The translations under genes and the position numbers were made by a program. The notes under the pieces were generated by a model. That model saw nothing but the letters and a program-made list of their open reading frames with translations, did not search any database and was not told the DNA's origin. Positions 1 to 12,399 of a stretch of 64,000 nucleotides of DNA are shown piece by piece. The stretch lies in assembly GCA_947683425.1 (NCBI GenBank), contig CANTUQ010000003.1, positions 3,720,001 through 3,784,000 on the forward strand, written 5' to 3'. Source of the DNA: Excoecaria cochinchinensis. Its lineage: Eukaryota; Streptophyta; Magnoliopsida; Malpighiales; Euphorbiaceae. Positions within the stretch are counted from its first letter, which is position 1; each line of letters begins with the position of its first letter.

Positions 1-2123
1 TATTCATCACATTTACTCTCAAATTTTCATTCCATAATCCATAAAAAGAAAACTTGACAAATTTCATATCATAAGAAGATATTAGCTTAGATTGTTGATT
101 AATGAGCAATTAGAAGCTACAAAGAGACTTTAAAGAAGATGAATTTACTTAATATGTGATAAGATTATATGAATAAGAAAAGAGAAGAAGGTGGAGTGGA
201 GTATAGAAAGATAAAGGGAAAGGGTGAATTTTGAGTCTTCCAAATGTAAATAAAATTTCGTTAGTCTTATCTTCAATTTTTTTTTTGATGATCATTTGAA
301 ACGAATAGTTGTTTAGAAGGAGAATGAATTATTGCCATATAGATGTTGAAAATTTCATTTTGAAGGGGTATATTTGGTCTTAGGTTGTGTAGGAGTCATA
401 ACCATGTTTTTATTTTAGTCCACAGATTAAAACACTGACCAAATTGATCCTAGCCTTATAGAATTCTTCAAATTCAATCATTTTTTCAGTTTTTCATCCT
501 AAAGAACAAAATATAATCGTAAATTTTTAGTGACGTAGTTTAAAATTCGTCGCTAAAAATAATTAAAAAATAAAAAATATTAATTTCTTTAAATTAAAAA
601 ATAATAAATATAAAAAATATTTTTTTATTTTTTTTTTCAAATTAGAAAATAAAAAATTTTAAATTAAAAAAAATAAAAACATAAGAACAAAAAAACCTAA
701 TTTTCTATCAAACTTTTATTCTTAAAATATTTTTATAGATGGAATATTTTCCATTTCATTATTTCACATGCTTTTCTTTAATTCTAATACTAACAGAAAA
801 ATATAAAGAAAAACATAATAATAATTATAATATATATTACTAAAAACTATATATTTATTTGGAGCATTAGTATTATATGAATCGTCCAAGTCTAAGATTC
901 TGATTAAGAAAACTGTTATTTTTAATATTTTTTTTATTTTTAATTTGAATTTTTTAATACTTTTAGCGATTAATTATGAAATCTATCACTGATTTGTCAT
1001 TATTTTTTTTTGTATTTAGCGACGTATTTTAGTTTCCCGCTAAAAATCCGTCTTAGATTTTGGATAGAAATTTAACAGATTGTTGAATTTGAAAAATTCT
1101 AAAAGATCGGGAATCGATTTGGTTGATTTTTTTTTTAGTTTGGAGCTAAAATGAAAATACACTCATACGTTGGGGTAATTTTTGTAGTTAATCCAATTAT
1201 GAAATTATAACATATAAGGAAATTCTTTGGATGATAATATGAGATTTACTTGCCAAATGAATAAGACTAATGACTTAAAAATATTTAAAAAGAAAAGTCT
1301 ATAAAACGGTCCGCCATAAAGTTTTTTGGTGCACCTATTGAGGTAGTTTAAAAAGAAAATTATCATAATCAGTTCACCATATTCTCTTTGTGGTTCACCT
1401 AGAGATATTGAAGTTGTCTTTGCGGTCTACCATATCTTCTTTGTGGTTCATGTTTAGAGACAAGTTATCTTCATGGTCTACCACATAGCTTTGTGGTCTG
1501 ATGACAGTTCAAAATTTTTGAGCAAGTGGTTGTAGGAAGTCACCTAAAAACATAACTTCAACAGGTTTCCAATAAGGGAGATTTCGATGGTCAAGTCAGG
1601 GAATTGACGAGGATAAAGAAAGTGTCTACTAATTGGGAAAAAATCAAGAAGAATAACATACCTAGATTCTTCCTTTTATGGAGTTAGGAATCAAACTCGG
1701 AATAGGAATCAAACTCTAAATAGGACTAGTATCCTGAATAGGATAGAACTTCAAGTCCTAAATAGGATAGACCTCAAAGATTCTTGATTAAATAGGGTTA
1801 ATTCCTGATTAGATAAGTAAAGTCTTAAAGAATCCGCGTTATAATCGAATCAGAACCTTCAAAGGATTCTGACAATCCCTATATCTATTGAAAACATGTT
1901 GATTCCGAGCTGTTAGGATATACTGAGCTATAGTTAAGGGAGCTTATTCAGATGAGCTCGGCTAATTGGACTCAAATCAAGGTGTCCGGTTATCATAAGT
2001 CCACCCCCCAAGTATATGACATTTATGTCATTTGGACAGTAAACCAAAAATTCAGAAAGTGCATAGGAGCTGATCTAGAGTGCATCAAAGATAGGTGAGC
2101 GTGTTTAAAAGGTGGATGATGAC
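1..2123. other. AT-rich intergenic DNA, no gene seen
   Basis: No coding region or RNA gene is visible. Around 525-560 and 1010-1060 there are short motifs of the form TTTAGTGACG / CGTCGCTAAAAA that resemble the subterminal repeats of CACTA-type DNA transposons, but no terminus or target duplication can be drawn. At 1370-1500 a 'ctttgtggttc / ggtctacca' phrase repeats loosely three times, and at 1690-1780 'cctaaatagga' repeats. All of this looks like decayed repeat DNA. Confidence 0.5.
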
Positions 2124-4140
2124 TGTAATGACTCAAAATGTACCCTACTCAGATTCGTATGTGTTTTGTGTACAAAAGTGATTGAGATGTGTATTGAAAT
2201 AATTAAAATGGTTAAGTATAGTAAAGGATGTGATCGGTATTAAGTATAAAGTTAATGGTATATCGATAATTTGTTAAATTGTAACTTAAACGGACTAAAT
2301 TGAAGGAATTAATTAAGTATGTGGGCTAATGTATAAGGAGGAATTAATTAATAGGTGAATGAATGAATAAGGAAAAGATGAAGGACTTAATAAAGAAATG
2401 GCATAAAAATCTTAAAAGGGCCAATTGAATGTTGATAGGTGTGGGGTGTGGATAAAGATGATAGAAAAGAAGGTAAAAGTTGGGTTGACCATCTCTAAGC
2501 CATTTTCTTTGGCTATCTTGAGGAAATTGGCCTGCCACTTGAGAGAGGGAAAAGGATGAGATTTCTTCATCTCCTCCTCATGCCATCCTCTTCCTCTCAA
2601 ATCCAAGGTATAGGTTGATTTATGGATTATGCAAGTTTCAAGTGTTTTTAGATGGAAAATTTAAATGAGTAACGTAAAAAGTAAGTCTTCTAGTTCATTA
2701 TTCCCTTCTTCCATGTTTATCAACTCTAATTATGAGATGTGGATGGCTTTGATGAGGGATCTTGATGACTAAGGCCATAGAAGATAAGAAGAAGGAGAAA
2801 GAGAGCAAAGTGTAGTAAAAAAGGAACATCAATTGAGGTTTGGGAAATCTCTTACTTCTTTGTATATCATTTTTGAGTGATTTGAAGTGTTGTGATGCTA
2901 TAATGACTATTATTAATGTTTGAGATTGAATTATGGTTAATTGATTGGGTTGAAAGTGTGTATATGGGTATATAGAATGTACAGGGGAAATTCTGTCCAA
3001 AGTTCTATTTGACCCCAAGTTGGTATTTAGGGTATATATCACTCTAGGAATATCCAAATTAGATGATTCTTATTGCAATTTAACGGTGACTTATATATCT
3101 ACAAATTCCCTGGAAATGATCATGAGCTAATTTTGGCTCTAATTTCCTAAAAATTGGCCAAAACTTAAAGGTATCTGTTCAGCCTAGGTCTAGGGAGCAG
3201 TCTAGATTGTTAAGGATATTTCTAGATCTATAGTGATCCAAATGTTATGAATCAAATTTCTACTGAAACTAGACTCTAGGATAACAAATTTCGTAAAGAG
3301 AGTATGGTCTAATTGTGTCCCTATTGTTCCCAATAATTTTTCAAAGTTGGGACATAATTCTGTCCCTGGAAGTTACTTTGGAACCATCTGTAATGTTAAG
3401 GCCATAAATCCTATGATATAGCTCTAAATGATCTAGAATTTTACCAGTAGAAATTTAAGACATAAGGGAACAAAAGTCAAGAGACCGTTTTTGCTAAAAA
3501 TGTCATTAACTAGCTCAAAATCATGACACAATTTGAAAATAGTCTTTGAGTCAACACTTGACTCGGCACCAGTGTACCGACTCGGACCTTTTCCTATGTC
3601 ACGACTGGGCACCACTGTACCGACTCATGATAGCCCTAATTCTGTCCATCTTGATTATTTATGCAATATTTTTCATCCTAAAGTGTTCCAATGCATTTTC
3701 AAGGCATGGATTAGTTAAAAAGACATCTATAAGACTTAAAAACAAGGTATAGATATCCAAGAATGATTATAATGCAAACACTTTAGGATTCTATGTGAAA
3801 AAATTTGATGAAAAATGAATGTTATGTGTTATTAAAATGGTATAAATTCTAGATTATGCATGATAAGTGTATGAATGTGTTAAATGATATTGAGCATGAT
3901 ATGAATGCTACCTTTATGACATAAGCATGATAAAAATGTTACCATTATGACATTGGACATGATATGAATGTCATTTATATAAGATTAAGATTATGAACAT
4001 AATTAATTAGTGAAGTAATTAAGAGTATGTTTAATTAGAAAATTAGTGAATACCGCTAAAATAATGGGGCATGATGCATTAGTTATCAATGTGGTAGATG
4101 TATGAGCAAGAGTCTTACTCAACATAATTGAATAACATGC
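2124..4140 (+). mobile_element. Truncated gypsy LTR (family U)
   Basis: The segment starts TGTAATGAC and carries phrases shared with the better-defined LTRs of this window in the same order: a GA-rich leader, a possible donor GGTATAG near 2608, and a 'ctgtcc...tttgacccc' block near 2995-3015. A short-repeat zone with 'accgactcgg' at 3545-3630 occupies the place where other families keep their palindromes. The conserved hairpin block and 3' end of the other LTRs are absent, so the right side seems truncated. No TSD was found. The boundaries are approximate. Confidence 0.4.
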
Positions 4141-4269
4141 AATGTCTTATCTACTGCCATCATTTATTACATTTTAAAATATATAAAAATTATTATTAAA
4201 TATTTATAAAATGTCTAAAATATCTTTTTTGTTTTTAAATTATTTTTATTATCCTTTTTAATTTTAAGA

Positions 4270-4655
4270 ATTTAAAATTTAGATTTTTTGGGGTTTAGGT
4301 TTTAGAATTTTAGAGTTTAAGGTTTAGCCTATTAGGATTTTTTGGTTTTGCAATTAGGATTTAGAATTTTAAGGGTTAGCATTTAGGGATTAGAATTTTA
4401 GCATTGATCATTTACGGTTTAGCGCTTAGATTTTTAAAATTTAGGGTTTAGATTTTTAGAGTTTAGGTTCTTAGAGTTTATGGGTTTTTAGGATTTAGAT
4501 TGTTATGATTTAGGTTTTATATTTCTAAGATTTAGTATTTAGGGTTTATATTTTTAGGGTTTAGGATTTAATTTGTTTAGAATTTATTATTTACGGTTTA
4601 GATTGTTACAATTTAGGGTTTAACATTTATGATTTATGATTTAAATTTGTAAAAA
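4270..4655 (+). repeat. Degenerate telomere-like TTTAGGG repeats
   Basis: About 390 bases are built from variants of the plant telomere heptamer: exact TTTAGGG occurs several times (for example in AATTTAGGGTTTAG and TATTTAGGGTTTATA), mixed with TTTAGGA, TTTAGAT and TTTAGAA variants. The phase is irregular, so this is either an old interstitial telomeric tract or a simple-sequence expansion that resembles one. Confidence 0.65.
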
Positions 4656-5307
4656 AAAAAATCAAAATTAACATAACTTCGAAATATATTAATTAATTTT
4701 GTCTTTTATGCACAAGAAAAATTATAAGAAAAATAACACAAACCTAGAAATGTCTCTTAATTAGGAAGACGTGAGACAGATAAAGAGTTGGGGATTTCAT
4801 GAATGATATAAAAGGAATAAGCATAGAAGGAAATTTGAAATTACTTGTTTAGATAGAAAATGAGAGAAAATTGAAAGGAAAGAAAAATATAAAGAAATTT
4901 GAGCTTTTATTTTTTTATTTTCTTGATCTATTGCTCAACTCACGACAGATATGGCTTACAGACATGGTTTCAACACTGATGGGTGAGGTTCCAAAATTGG
5001 AGAATGTCTGGTTGAATTTTGATTATTTGGTTTTCTTCATTTCGTAATTGGAAATGCTATCCACTATGAGGGTTTTGGCAGGCTCATTATTTTCATTTCT
5101 GGAATAATTTATATGTAGCAAGGGATTGAAAGAGGAAAATACGGTAACAGCAGAGATATATATCGCCATAGCAGTAAGGGATTGAATATGGTAAAAGCAG
5201 ATATATTGCCATAGGATATCGAAGGGTGCGTAGTGCTCGTATATGCGCATTGTGCATCAAATCAAGACCCATCGATTGCAATTCAATTTTATAAGTTTTT
5301 AACAAGG
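4656..5307. other. Intergenic, nothing recognisable
   Basis: AT-rich DNA. Small open frames at 5023-5365 show no recognisable domain, and nothing supports a gene here. Confidence 0.5.
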
Positions 5308-5771
5308 CTAAAGGTGCATTTTTGCTCCTGTCGTTTGCCAAAATGGGCAAATTTGCTTCTAACATTTATTTTGAGGCAAATTTGCCCTTAACATTTATAA
5401 AATAAGAGATTTTTGCCCCTACCGTTGAGTGCCGCTAACTTTGACCGTTAATACGTTAGTTGACTGTTAATGGAACACGTGTCATACATGCATTGGACAT
5501 GTGGATCAAACGTTTGGGTGCCAAATGTGCATTTTTGCCCTTAACATTTTTTCAAACATGTAAATTTGGCCCTAACGTTTGCAAAATAGGAGATTTTTGC
5601 CCATTTCGTCACTTATTGGTAACTTTGACCGTTAATAAGTTAGTTGACCGCTAACAGTGAGGGCAAAAATCTCTAATTTTACAAACGTTAGGAGCAAATT
5701 TGCACCAAAATAAACGTTGAGGGTAAATTTGCCCATTTTGACAAACGATAGGGGCAAAAATACACCTTTAG
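5308..5771. mobile_element. MITE / foldback element with ~150-bp TIRs
   Basis: The segment begins CTAAAGGTG and ends with the reverse complement CACCTTTAG. The inverted arms continue inward for roughly 150 bases (about 5308-5455 against 5625-5771) with scattered mismatches; both read 'ATTTTTGC..CT..CGTTTG.CAAAATGGGC' on one strand. A third, partial copy of the arm text lies at 5520-5640. It is non-coding and too short for a transposase. The long arms suggest a Mutator-like MITE, but no 8-9 bp target duplication is evident, so the superfamily is a guess. Confidence 0.65.
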
Positions 5772-5973
5772 AAAAGTTATCAATGTTTTTTAAAAAAAAA
5801 TCTTATATATATTTTAAATTCTTATATATACTATATTTTAAATTTCATATTTCATTCTTTACAACTTTTTTCCAATATCATAACAAATTTAACACTTTAG
5901 GCTGATTAAAATGTGTGCTCACATTTTTTTCGGTTTCTTGGATCTCTCTGTTTTCTCGCATGCCAAACACTGT

Positions 5974-6149
5974 CCAAATCTGCAAAGAATGAGTAGCAGC
6001 AGGGATACCTTCAACATGTCCGACGTCGACACTTTCTATCGCACCGTAGCTGGTAATCACTCCAAATCCGCAAAGATTGAGTAGCAGTAGGGACGCTTTC
6101 AACATGTCCGACATTAACACTTTCTATCATGCCGCAACTGATAATCTGA
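5974..6149. repeat. Tandem duplication, 88-bp unit x2
   Basis: The phrase starting CCAAATCTGCAAAG at 5974 recurs as CCAAATCCGCAAAG at 6062, and the following ~85 bases match with about a dozen changes ('caacatgtccgac', 'ctttctatc'). The two units are directly adjacent. No function is evident. Confidence 0.7.
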
Positions 6150-7041
6150 CTGCAAAAAAATCACAAAATAGAGAGAAAATGTTGCGAGGGATTTGTTCAA
6201 AGCAAAATTGCAAGAGATGCGCAACAAATTCTACAAATAGCTGCACATTTGTGATGGAAAAATGATCCCTTGTAAATTTTACGTACAAAATTGATGGCGG
6301 GCACTACAGCGAGGACTTTATCAGGGATTGTATATTGTGATGGACTGTTCCATGCTAAATCAATGTAATTTGTGAAGGATTTATTCTTCTCTAAATTTGC
6401 TAGGATCTTGCAAGGTCTTATCCCTCGCTAAACAAGTTTGCGCGAGACAATGCCAAGCAAAAATGCAATTATTTGCGAGAAATTTATCCCTAACTAAATT
6501 TCTTAGGGACAATCACTCGCAAAATGCAATTATTTTGCGAGGGATTTATCTCTCGCTAATTTGCTAGGGTAAAAGGATACAAATTTTCTCCATATACTAC
6601 ATGAAATTTCTCTTGCTCATTTTATGAATTTAAATAATTTTTTAATTAAATATTATTCCTAGATGTGGTCTAATATTGATTCAAGAGCAACTTGCACTCT
6701 GTCCAACTTGGTTCAGGCTTAAATAAAGAAAAAAATTTAAAGTCTAGTCAGGTCCAACTCATGACCAAGTATAATATAAATTAAATATATGCATTTTATA
6801 TTATGAATAAATCCTTTATTCAAAATAGCTAAATTTTTTTTTGAAGTTAATCGAGTTCGAGTAATAGAAGTTCCAAGATGGGTGACGTACTGGAAATGAC
6901 TTGACTCGATATCTATTATTTTGTTCGGTTAAATGGCATACAAAGTGTTTCGGGAGTGAGAGATGTCAAATTCTACAAATAGGTTTGCGAGGGACAATCC
7001 CTCGTAAAATGCAATTATTTGCTTCCCTCAATAAATTTACT

Positions 7042-7854
7042 TTTAACACCTTTACAATACTTATACTAGACATACATATCACTTAATATATTGTGCGTTT
7101 ACCATGATGGTTTGAATACTAATTGAAATTCATTAATGTAAATGCAGGTACAATTTTTTTTTACCTTTCAATAATAACTTGGCCATTGTTATTTTAATTG
7201 TTCATTTTATTCATGCATGGTTTTATTTAAAACTTAATCATATAAATTCTTGTTGATGACCTGTAACTGTTTAACTTACTATTCATTTGATAAAATTTCG
7301 GCAGTATAACGGCTATAATTTCAACCTACCCTTTATGCAATTCAAACAATCCACAGCACACACAGGTGCACAACAACAACACAAGCCATAATATAACAAT
7401 CTATCCATCAAATACTGTCTCATAGCATCCACAATATTAATAATGTCCACATACATGGCAATTACATATCCATAGTCCCATATCATCCATACATATACAT
7501 ATACATGCCAATAACCTTAAACATACCTTGTGTAATTCTTGTCCGACTCAGCAGCCAAAATGAGGTATGCTTGCTCCAACTTCGAAGGGTTACCTACACG
7601 AGTCAACAGAAAATTACGTGCTTAGAATTAAATATGCTCAGTGGTTGTTACAAATATAAAGATTTCCACTAATCGTAACTTAAATACACATACAAAGTTT
7701 AGTTTCATAAATTACCAAATCTTTTATTAGGCACATTCTATTATGCACATTTGATACATTTCTTGATCTACATTTTACTATACTAATAACCTACCAATAA
7801 TTAATTTACTATGTATATATATATATATATTTAAGTTAATACTATTCTTATTAA

Positions 7855-7888
<34 letters not shown>

Positions 7889-10382
7889 TATTTAGTTACC
7901 AATTACTACTTAATTACTCAATTAATCCTTATATCACTATTCAATTACATTTTAACCCATAATTAACATTATTATGGTCACTTTACAATTTAATCCCTAA
8001 ACATTCATTAATTTACAATTTTACCCTTTTTTTACTTTTATTTACAAAAATACCACTATTTAACCTAATTTTCATATTAATTTATTATTTGACTTATAAA
8101 TTATCATTTAGTCCTCAAAGTATCATTTTCGTGTTAAATTACGTTTTAGTCCTTAAACAATTATTAATTCATTTATTTTATCAATTACTTTCTATTTTTC
8201 TTTATTTAATCTTATTAACTAATTTATTTACGTTTTTACCATTTAATCCCTAAAAATTTTTAACTTATTACGATTTATTTCTTTTTCATTCTTTTTTCTT
8301 ATATTAACTCTAATTTACTCAATTTTATTTATTTTTTACCATTTTGCCCCTAGTATCAATCCGGTAGAAAATCTCCAAACCGAATATACGGAATGTGGAT
8401 CCCAAAGATTCTCAACATTTTAGAGTAACTCCGAAGAACCACCAATACATTTACATTTAATTTCATTTATATTTTGATATTTCAACATTCATTCATTTTG
8501 TGGACCGTCATTGGCCTACATTAAGTGAATCGTCATGACTCATACTGCGGTACAGGTGTCCCTATGGCTAGCCAACTATATTTTGAGCTATATTTGACCA
8601 CTAGACCACTACAAAGTGCAATATAAAATATGTCATTACTTTAATTTCCATTAAATACTCAATTTAAATTAAATTATATCATTAAATAAATATGGCATAC
8701 CATTCGGCCAACAAGTAAATCCTCACATAATTCATTCTTTTCTTACTAAAACATCTTCATTCCATTATTTAATTAATTCTAATATCATTCATATCATAAT
8801 TTCATTAAAATACCACATATATCATAATTTCCAATATAAACACAATGCATTATTATACTCCAAAATATTCAAATATATTCCATTAATTCCAAATAAATTA
8901 TTATATAATCAATTTTTATCATATTTTCATTTTATCCTATTATACTTAATAAATAATCAAATTATACATTAATTTACCTATACTAACCATTTGGCCCAAC
9001 CTATATAATTACTATTCAATTTTTCTTTCACTCATTTATCATCATTTAAGCTATATTACACCTTAGTTTACATGTACCTACCATTAATTTGCATTAGAAC
9101 ACAAAGTATACCCTAGTATACCCATGTATTCCATTCGGTCACCATTATGTCCATACCATAAATTTAATTTCTTCTTGTTTTAAGCTTTCAAAACATCATT
9201 TCTAATGTCCCTAAGCATGCTTATAAGGTTTATTTCAATTTTTCACACATTTATCACACGCATACCATTCAAACATAACCTAAAATCAATCTAAACCAAT
9301 GGAAATAGATGGATTTTGTAACCACCTTATACTCTTGTTCTACTCTTCTTGAACTTTCTTTTCCTTGCCTTTTCCCCTTGAAAAGCTTTCTCCTTCCTTG
9401 TTCCCTAATAGTGGCCGAAAATATTCATTAAGATTTCATCAAAACCTTGCTTTCTTTTTGCAATATTATTACATAATTGTACTCCACATATCCTAATTTA
9501 CCTATTTGAACCCTTGAATCAAATTAAAAACATCAAATTCTCTTACCTCAAATTTGAGCCCTAACCTTGAATACTTAATTTTTCCCACTTTTATCACTTC
9601 AATTGGACTCTAAAGGCTACTATTAGATTATAGATGAGCTAAAATTTACTTGGGAGGCTTGGATTTAGGGAGAGATTTGAAGAGAGAAGAAGAAATTTGG
9701 TGGGAGAGTGGAAGAACAATATTTGGCCAAGAGAGAATAGGTAGAGGGATGGAGAGAAATGGAGAGGTTGCTGGAAATTTCTGATATTTAGGGTATTTAT
9801 AGGCTAGTTGATGGGCTGGGCTTGGTTCAACCTATTTAAGCCCATTTTTTATTTTTAAGCTCATTATGTAATCCTAAATTATTTCTCCCACTTTCCAAAC
9901 TCAATTTCTCTCAAAATCACTTCTATAATTCTTAAAATATATAATTAAGTCTTTACAAAAATTTTCAGCTCAATCGAAATTCATTTTCAGTTTGGTTCAC
10001 GCAAATCGGTCTGATTAGACAATCTTCAATGTTACCGTAAAATTTCTTTTTCACTGTCAAAAATTTTTAAATATTATTTTAAGTCTATCCATGCTCTTAA
10101 AATAATTTTTTGGAGGTCATTTGCTATTTTTAGAAGTCCGGTCAAACGTTTGTCAAATCAGGTACTATTTAATATGGGCTAGGGCTTTTTTTTATTGTCA
10201 ACTTTTGGGGATCTATTTAACCTTATTTTCACTCCAAATTTTACCATCGGACTCCTCGTGACTAGTATTTTTTGATGGTCAAATAAAATATTTTTCGCAT
10301 TCGGGTCTAATTTCTACACCGAGTGCACTATTTACCGTCAAAAAATAATATTCATGACTAATCCGGTATTTCGGCCATTACA
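7042..10382 (-). mobile_element. Solo LTR, gypsy family Q
   Basis: A 3.34-kb segment without coding capacity is flanked by the direct repeat TTACT (7037-7041 and 10383-10387). On the minus strand it starts TGTAATGGCC; the other end reads TTTAACACC on the plus strand, one change from the usual TGTAACACC. Removing it restores a sequence matching the related repeat at about 6450-6520, an empty-site proof of insertion. A weak version of the CTTAG...CTCAG dyad found in other LTRs lies at 7620-7640. It holds (TA)n at ~7815-7830 and an (ATT)n microsatellite at ~7853-7890. Confidence 0.7.
7812..7891. repeat. Microsatellites (TA)n and (ATT)n
   Basis: A run of TA dinucleotides at about 7815-7830 is followed at about 7853-7890 by roughly a dozen ATT/TTA trinucleotides, inside LTR Q. 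Confidence 0.9.
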
Positions 10383-11700
10383 TTACTAGGGACAATCCCT
10401 TGCAAAATGCAATGATTTGTCGGGGATTTAGGGAATAGGTAGGAACAATATATTTTGTTAGGGAATAACAAGGGATACGTATTTTACAAGAGACTTCCCT
10501 CACAAAAATTTTCTCCAAATACTACATGGAATTTTCCTTGCTCATTTTATAAATAAAAATTATTTTTTATTTAAATATTTTTCTAGAGATGGTCTAATAT
10601 TGATCCGAGTGCAACCTGCACTTGGTCCAATAAGGTTCAAACTTGAATAAGGGAAAAAAATTTGAAGTTTGATTAGGTCTATCCTATGATCAAGTACATT
10701 ATAAAGTAAATATATGTATATAATGAATCCTTTATGGTTAAAGTTCTTTGAAATCAAATGTACTAGAGTAATAGAAGTTCAAAAATGGGAAACCTTTTAG
10801 AAAATTCGATTAAATGACACACAAAGTGTCCTAAATTTTGAAGATGTCAATCGTGTTCATCCAGATGGCACACAAAGTGTTCTGAGAATGGTGATGCCTT
10901 GGTGTGCAATCATATGGCAGAAAAAGTGTTCCCAGATCAAGAGATCTAAAATTGAATTTAGTCAGGTTGGCACAAAAAGCTTTTTAGGATTGAATAATGT
11001 GGATTAGGTTCAGGCAAGTGGTGCATTATACCGTATTTTCAATGTTAAACGTGCTTGGGTAGGGCAAATTAGCAAAGGAGTATTAAGGGAAGAGCAAATT
11101 GCGAGGGACTTTCCTTGCTAATTTGTGTAACACCCCCATACCCCCTAGAAGGATATCAGGCACCACCCGGACAATTGCATATACATGTACATATCCATAC
11201 ACTAGCGGAAGCGATAGCGTTATACACATCCATTTAAGAGTAATAAAATAAAATAATACTACACTAGGGCCCAACATGTATTACATATATATATATATAC
11301 ATATTCATATTACAACCTGTTCCCATTTAACTTTACATGTGATTACCATACTCATTTCTGTACATATACGTTTACATAATGATGTTACTCAAAACATCAC
11401 CAACTCTATCTCTATCTTATACAAAAAGATGTAGCAAAAGCTCCTAGTGGCCTTGACCCGCAGATACACGCTCTCACTGGTCCGAACCTGTCAACCTACA
11501 CGAAAACAAACATACATGCTAAGCGATAACGCTTAGTGGGGATGAAATAATGCAAAGGACTTCTTTCCGAAGTCACACATAAATCACACATTTCATATGA
11601 CAAAATCAAATATCACATGCATAAACTTTTCACACGTGTACAAATTATTTATTCAAAGCAATTCTTTTAATCATCTCAAGTTCACTACACAACATTGACA

Positions 11701-11887
11701 AGCCTGAATTCCTTTCATGGTGGATACGGGCAACTCTAGATACTGTTTACAGTATCTTACATATGGAGAATTAACTCAAACTCTATGGAATATTGAAAAC
11801 TTTGGGCACAATTAAGGCCAACTCTAGCAGCTGCACTCTAACCCTTTATAAACATGCTTATCTATCCACTATAACGGTAATCAGGCT
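11701..11887 (-). other. Multi-hairpin block (module B), family Y'
   Basis: The outer inverted repeat is AGCCTGAATTCC...GGTGGATAC on the left and TATCCACTATAACGG...CAGGCT on the right. Inside are AGATACTGTTTACAGTATCT (a perfect 20-base palindrome), a GGC..AATTAA..GCC dyad and CAGCTG. This is the same architecture as the blocks in families Y, Z, W, V and the gag-only element. Confidence 0.6.
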
Positions 11888-12145
11888 CAATAACAACTCA
11901 TACACTATACATATATACCAACTCATCAACTATGATTCAAGTGCATTTATCAAATTCAGAGGCATTTAATTCATATATAATGATTATTAATCATGTTCAT
12001 TTAATTAATACTAATCATGTAAGAGGTTTAAAAGATAATTTTAAACCAAACATGGACCAAATGGTGATATACAAAACTCACATAAACATATAACCACTCA
12101 AAATAGGAGCAATAATTCAAAACAGAATCAACATAGAAGAGAGAG

Positions 12146-12345
12146 CATGAGCACGACTCGTGCTCCTTGAGCACGGCTCGTGCTCACTTCCTCTCTCAAC
12201 TGGAGCACACTACGTGCTCTCATCTTCTCTCTTTGTGAGCACCACTCGTGCTCACTCCTGCCTTTAAATGGAGCACGTCACGTGCTCCCACTTTCCTCTC
12301 TCTGTGAGCACGTCTCGTGCTCCTTGAGCACGACTCGTGCTCCTC
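12146..12345. repeat. Palindrome cluster GAGCACG-N-CGTGCTC (module A)
   Basis: At least seven copies of GAGCAC(G/T)...CGTGCTC, such as GAGCACGACTCGTGCTC, are packed into 200 bases between 'gagagagcatgagcac' and 'ctcctttctccc'. Each can fold as a short hairpin. The position corresponds to the palindromes of other sequence found in other LTR families. Confidence 0.75.
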
Positions 12346-12399
12346 CTTTTCTCCCTCTCTGAATCATATTGCACAACACGACTAGGACAATGCCAACTC

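Larger units (their letters stand above)
6170..11127. mobile_element. CACTA-like subterminal-repeat region, split by LTR Q
   Basis: Many copies of GCGAGGGA and its complement TCCCTCGC occur with 'caaaatgcaattattt' (6180-6190, 6430-6560, 6985-7025, 10386-10440, 11098-11118). This dense direct and inverted short repeat is typical of CACTA-type element ends. A longer direct repeat links 6590-6960 with 10510-10870 (shared 'tactacatg', 'gatggtctaatattgat', 'agtaatagaagtt'), so the region contains two related units. No transposase is visible and the outer ends are not defined. LTR Q interrupts it at 7042-10382. Confidence 0.45.
11128..12362 (-). mobile_element. LTR fragment, family Y' (relative of Y)
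   Basis: The 3' end of the LTR is at 11128, directly following 'aatttg' of the CACTA-like repeat, and reads TGTAACACCCCC on the plus strand. It shares order and wording with the Y LTR at 17353: the CTAAGCGATAACGCTTAG dyad at 11519-11536, the hairpin block at 11701-11887 and 'gcagctgcactctaaccc'. It breaks off around 12362-12410, where plus-strand LTR Z text begins, so its 5' part is missing. No TSD can be assigned. Confidence 0.65.
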
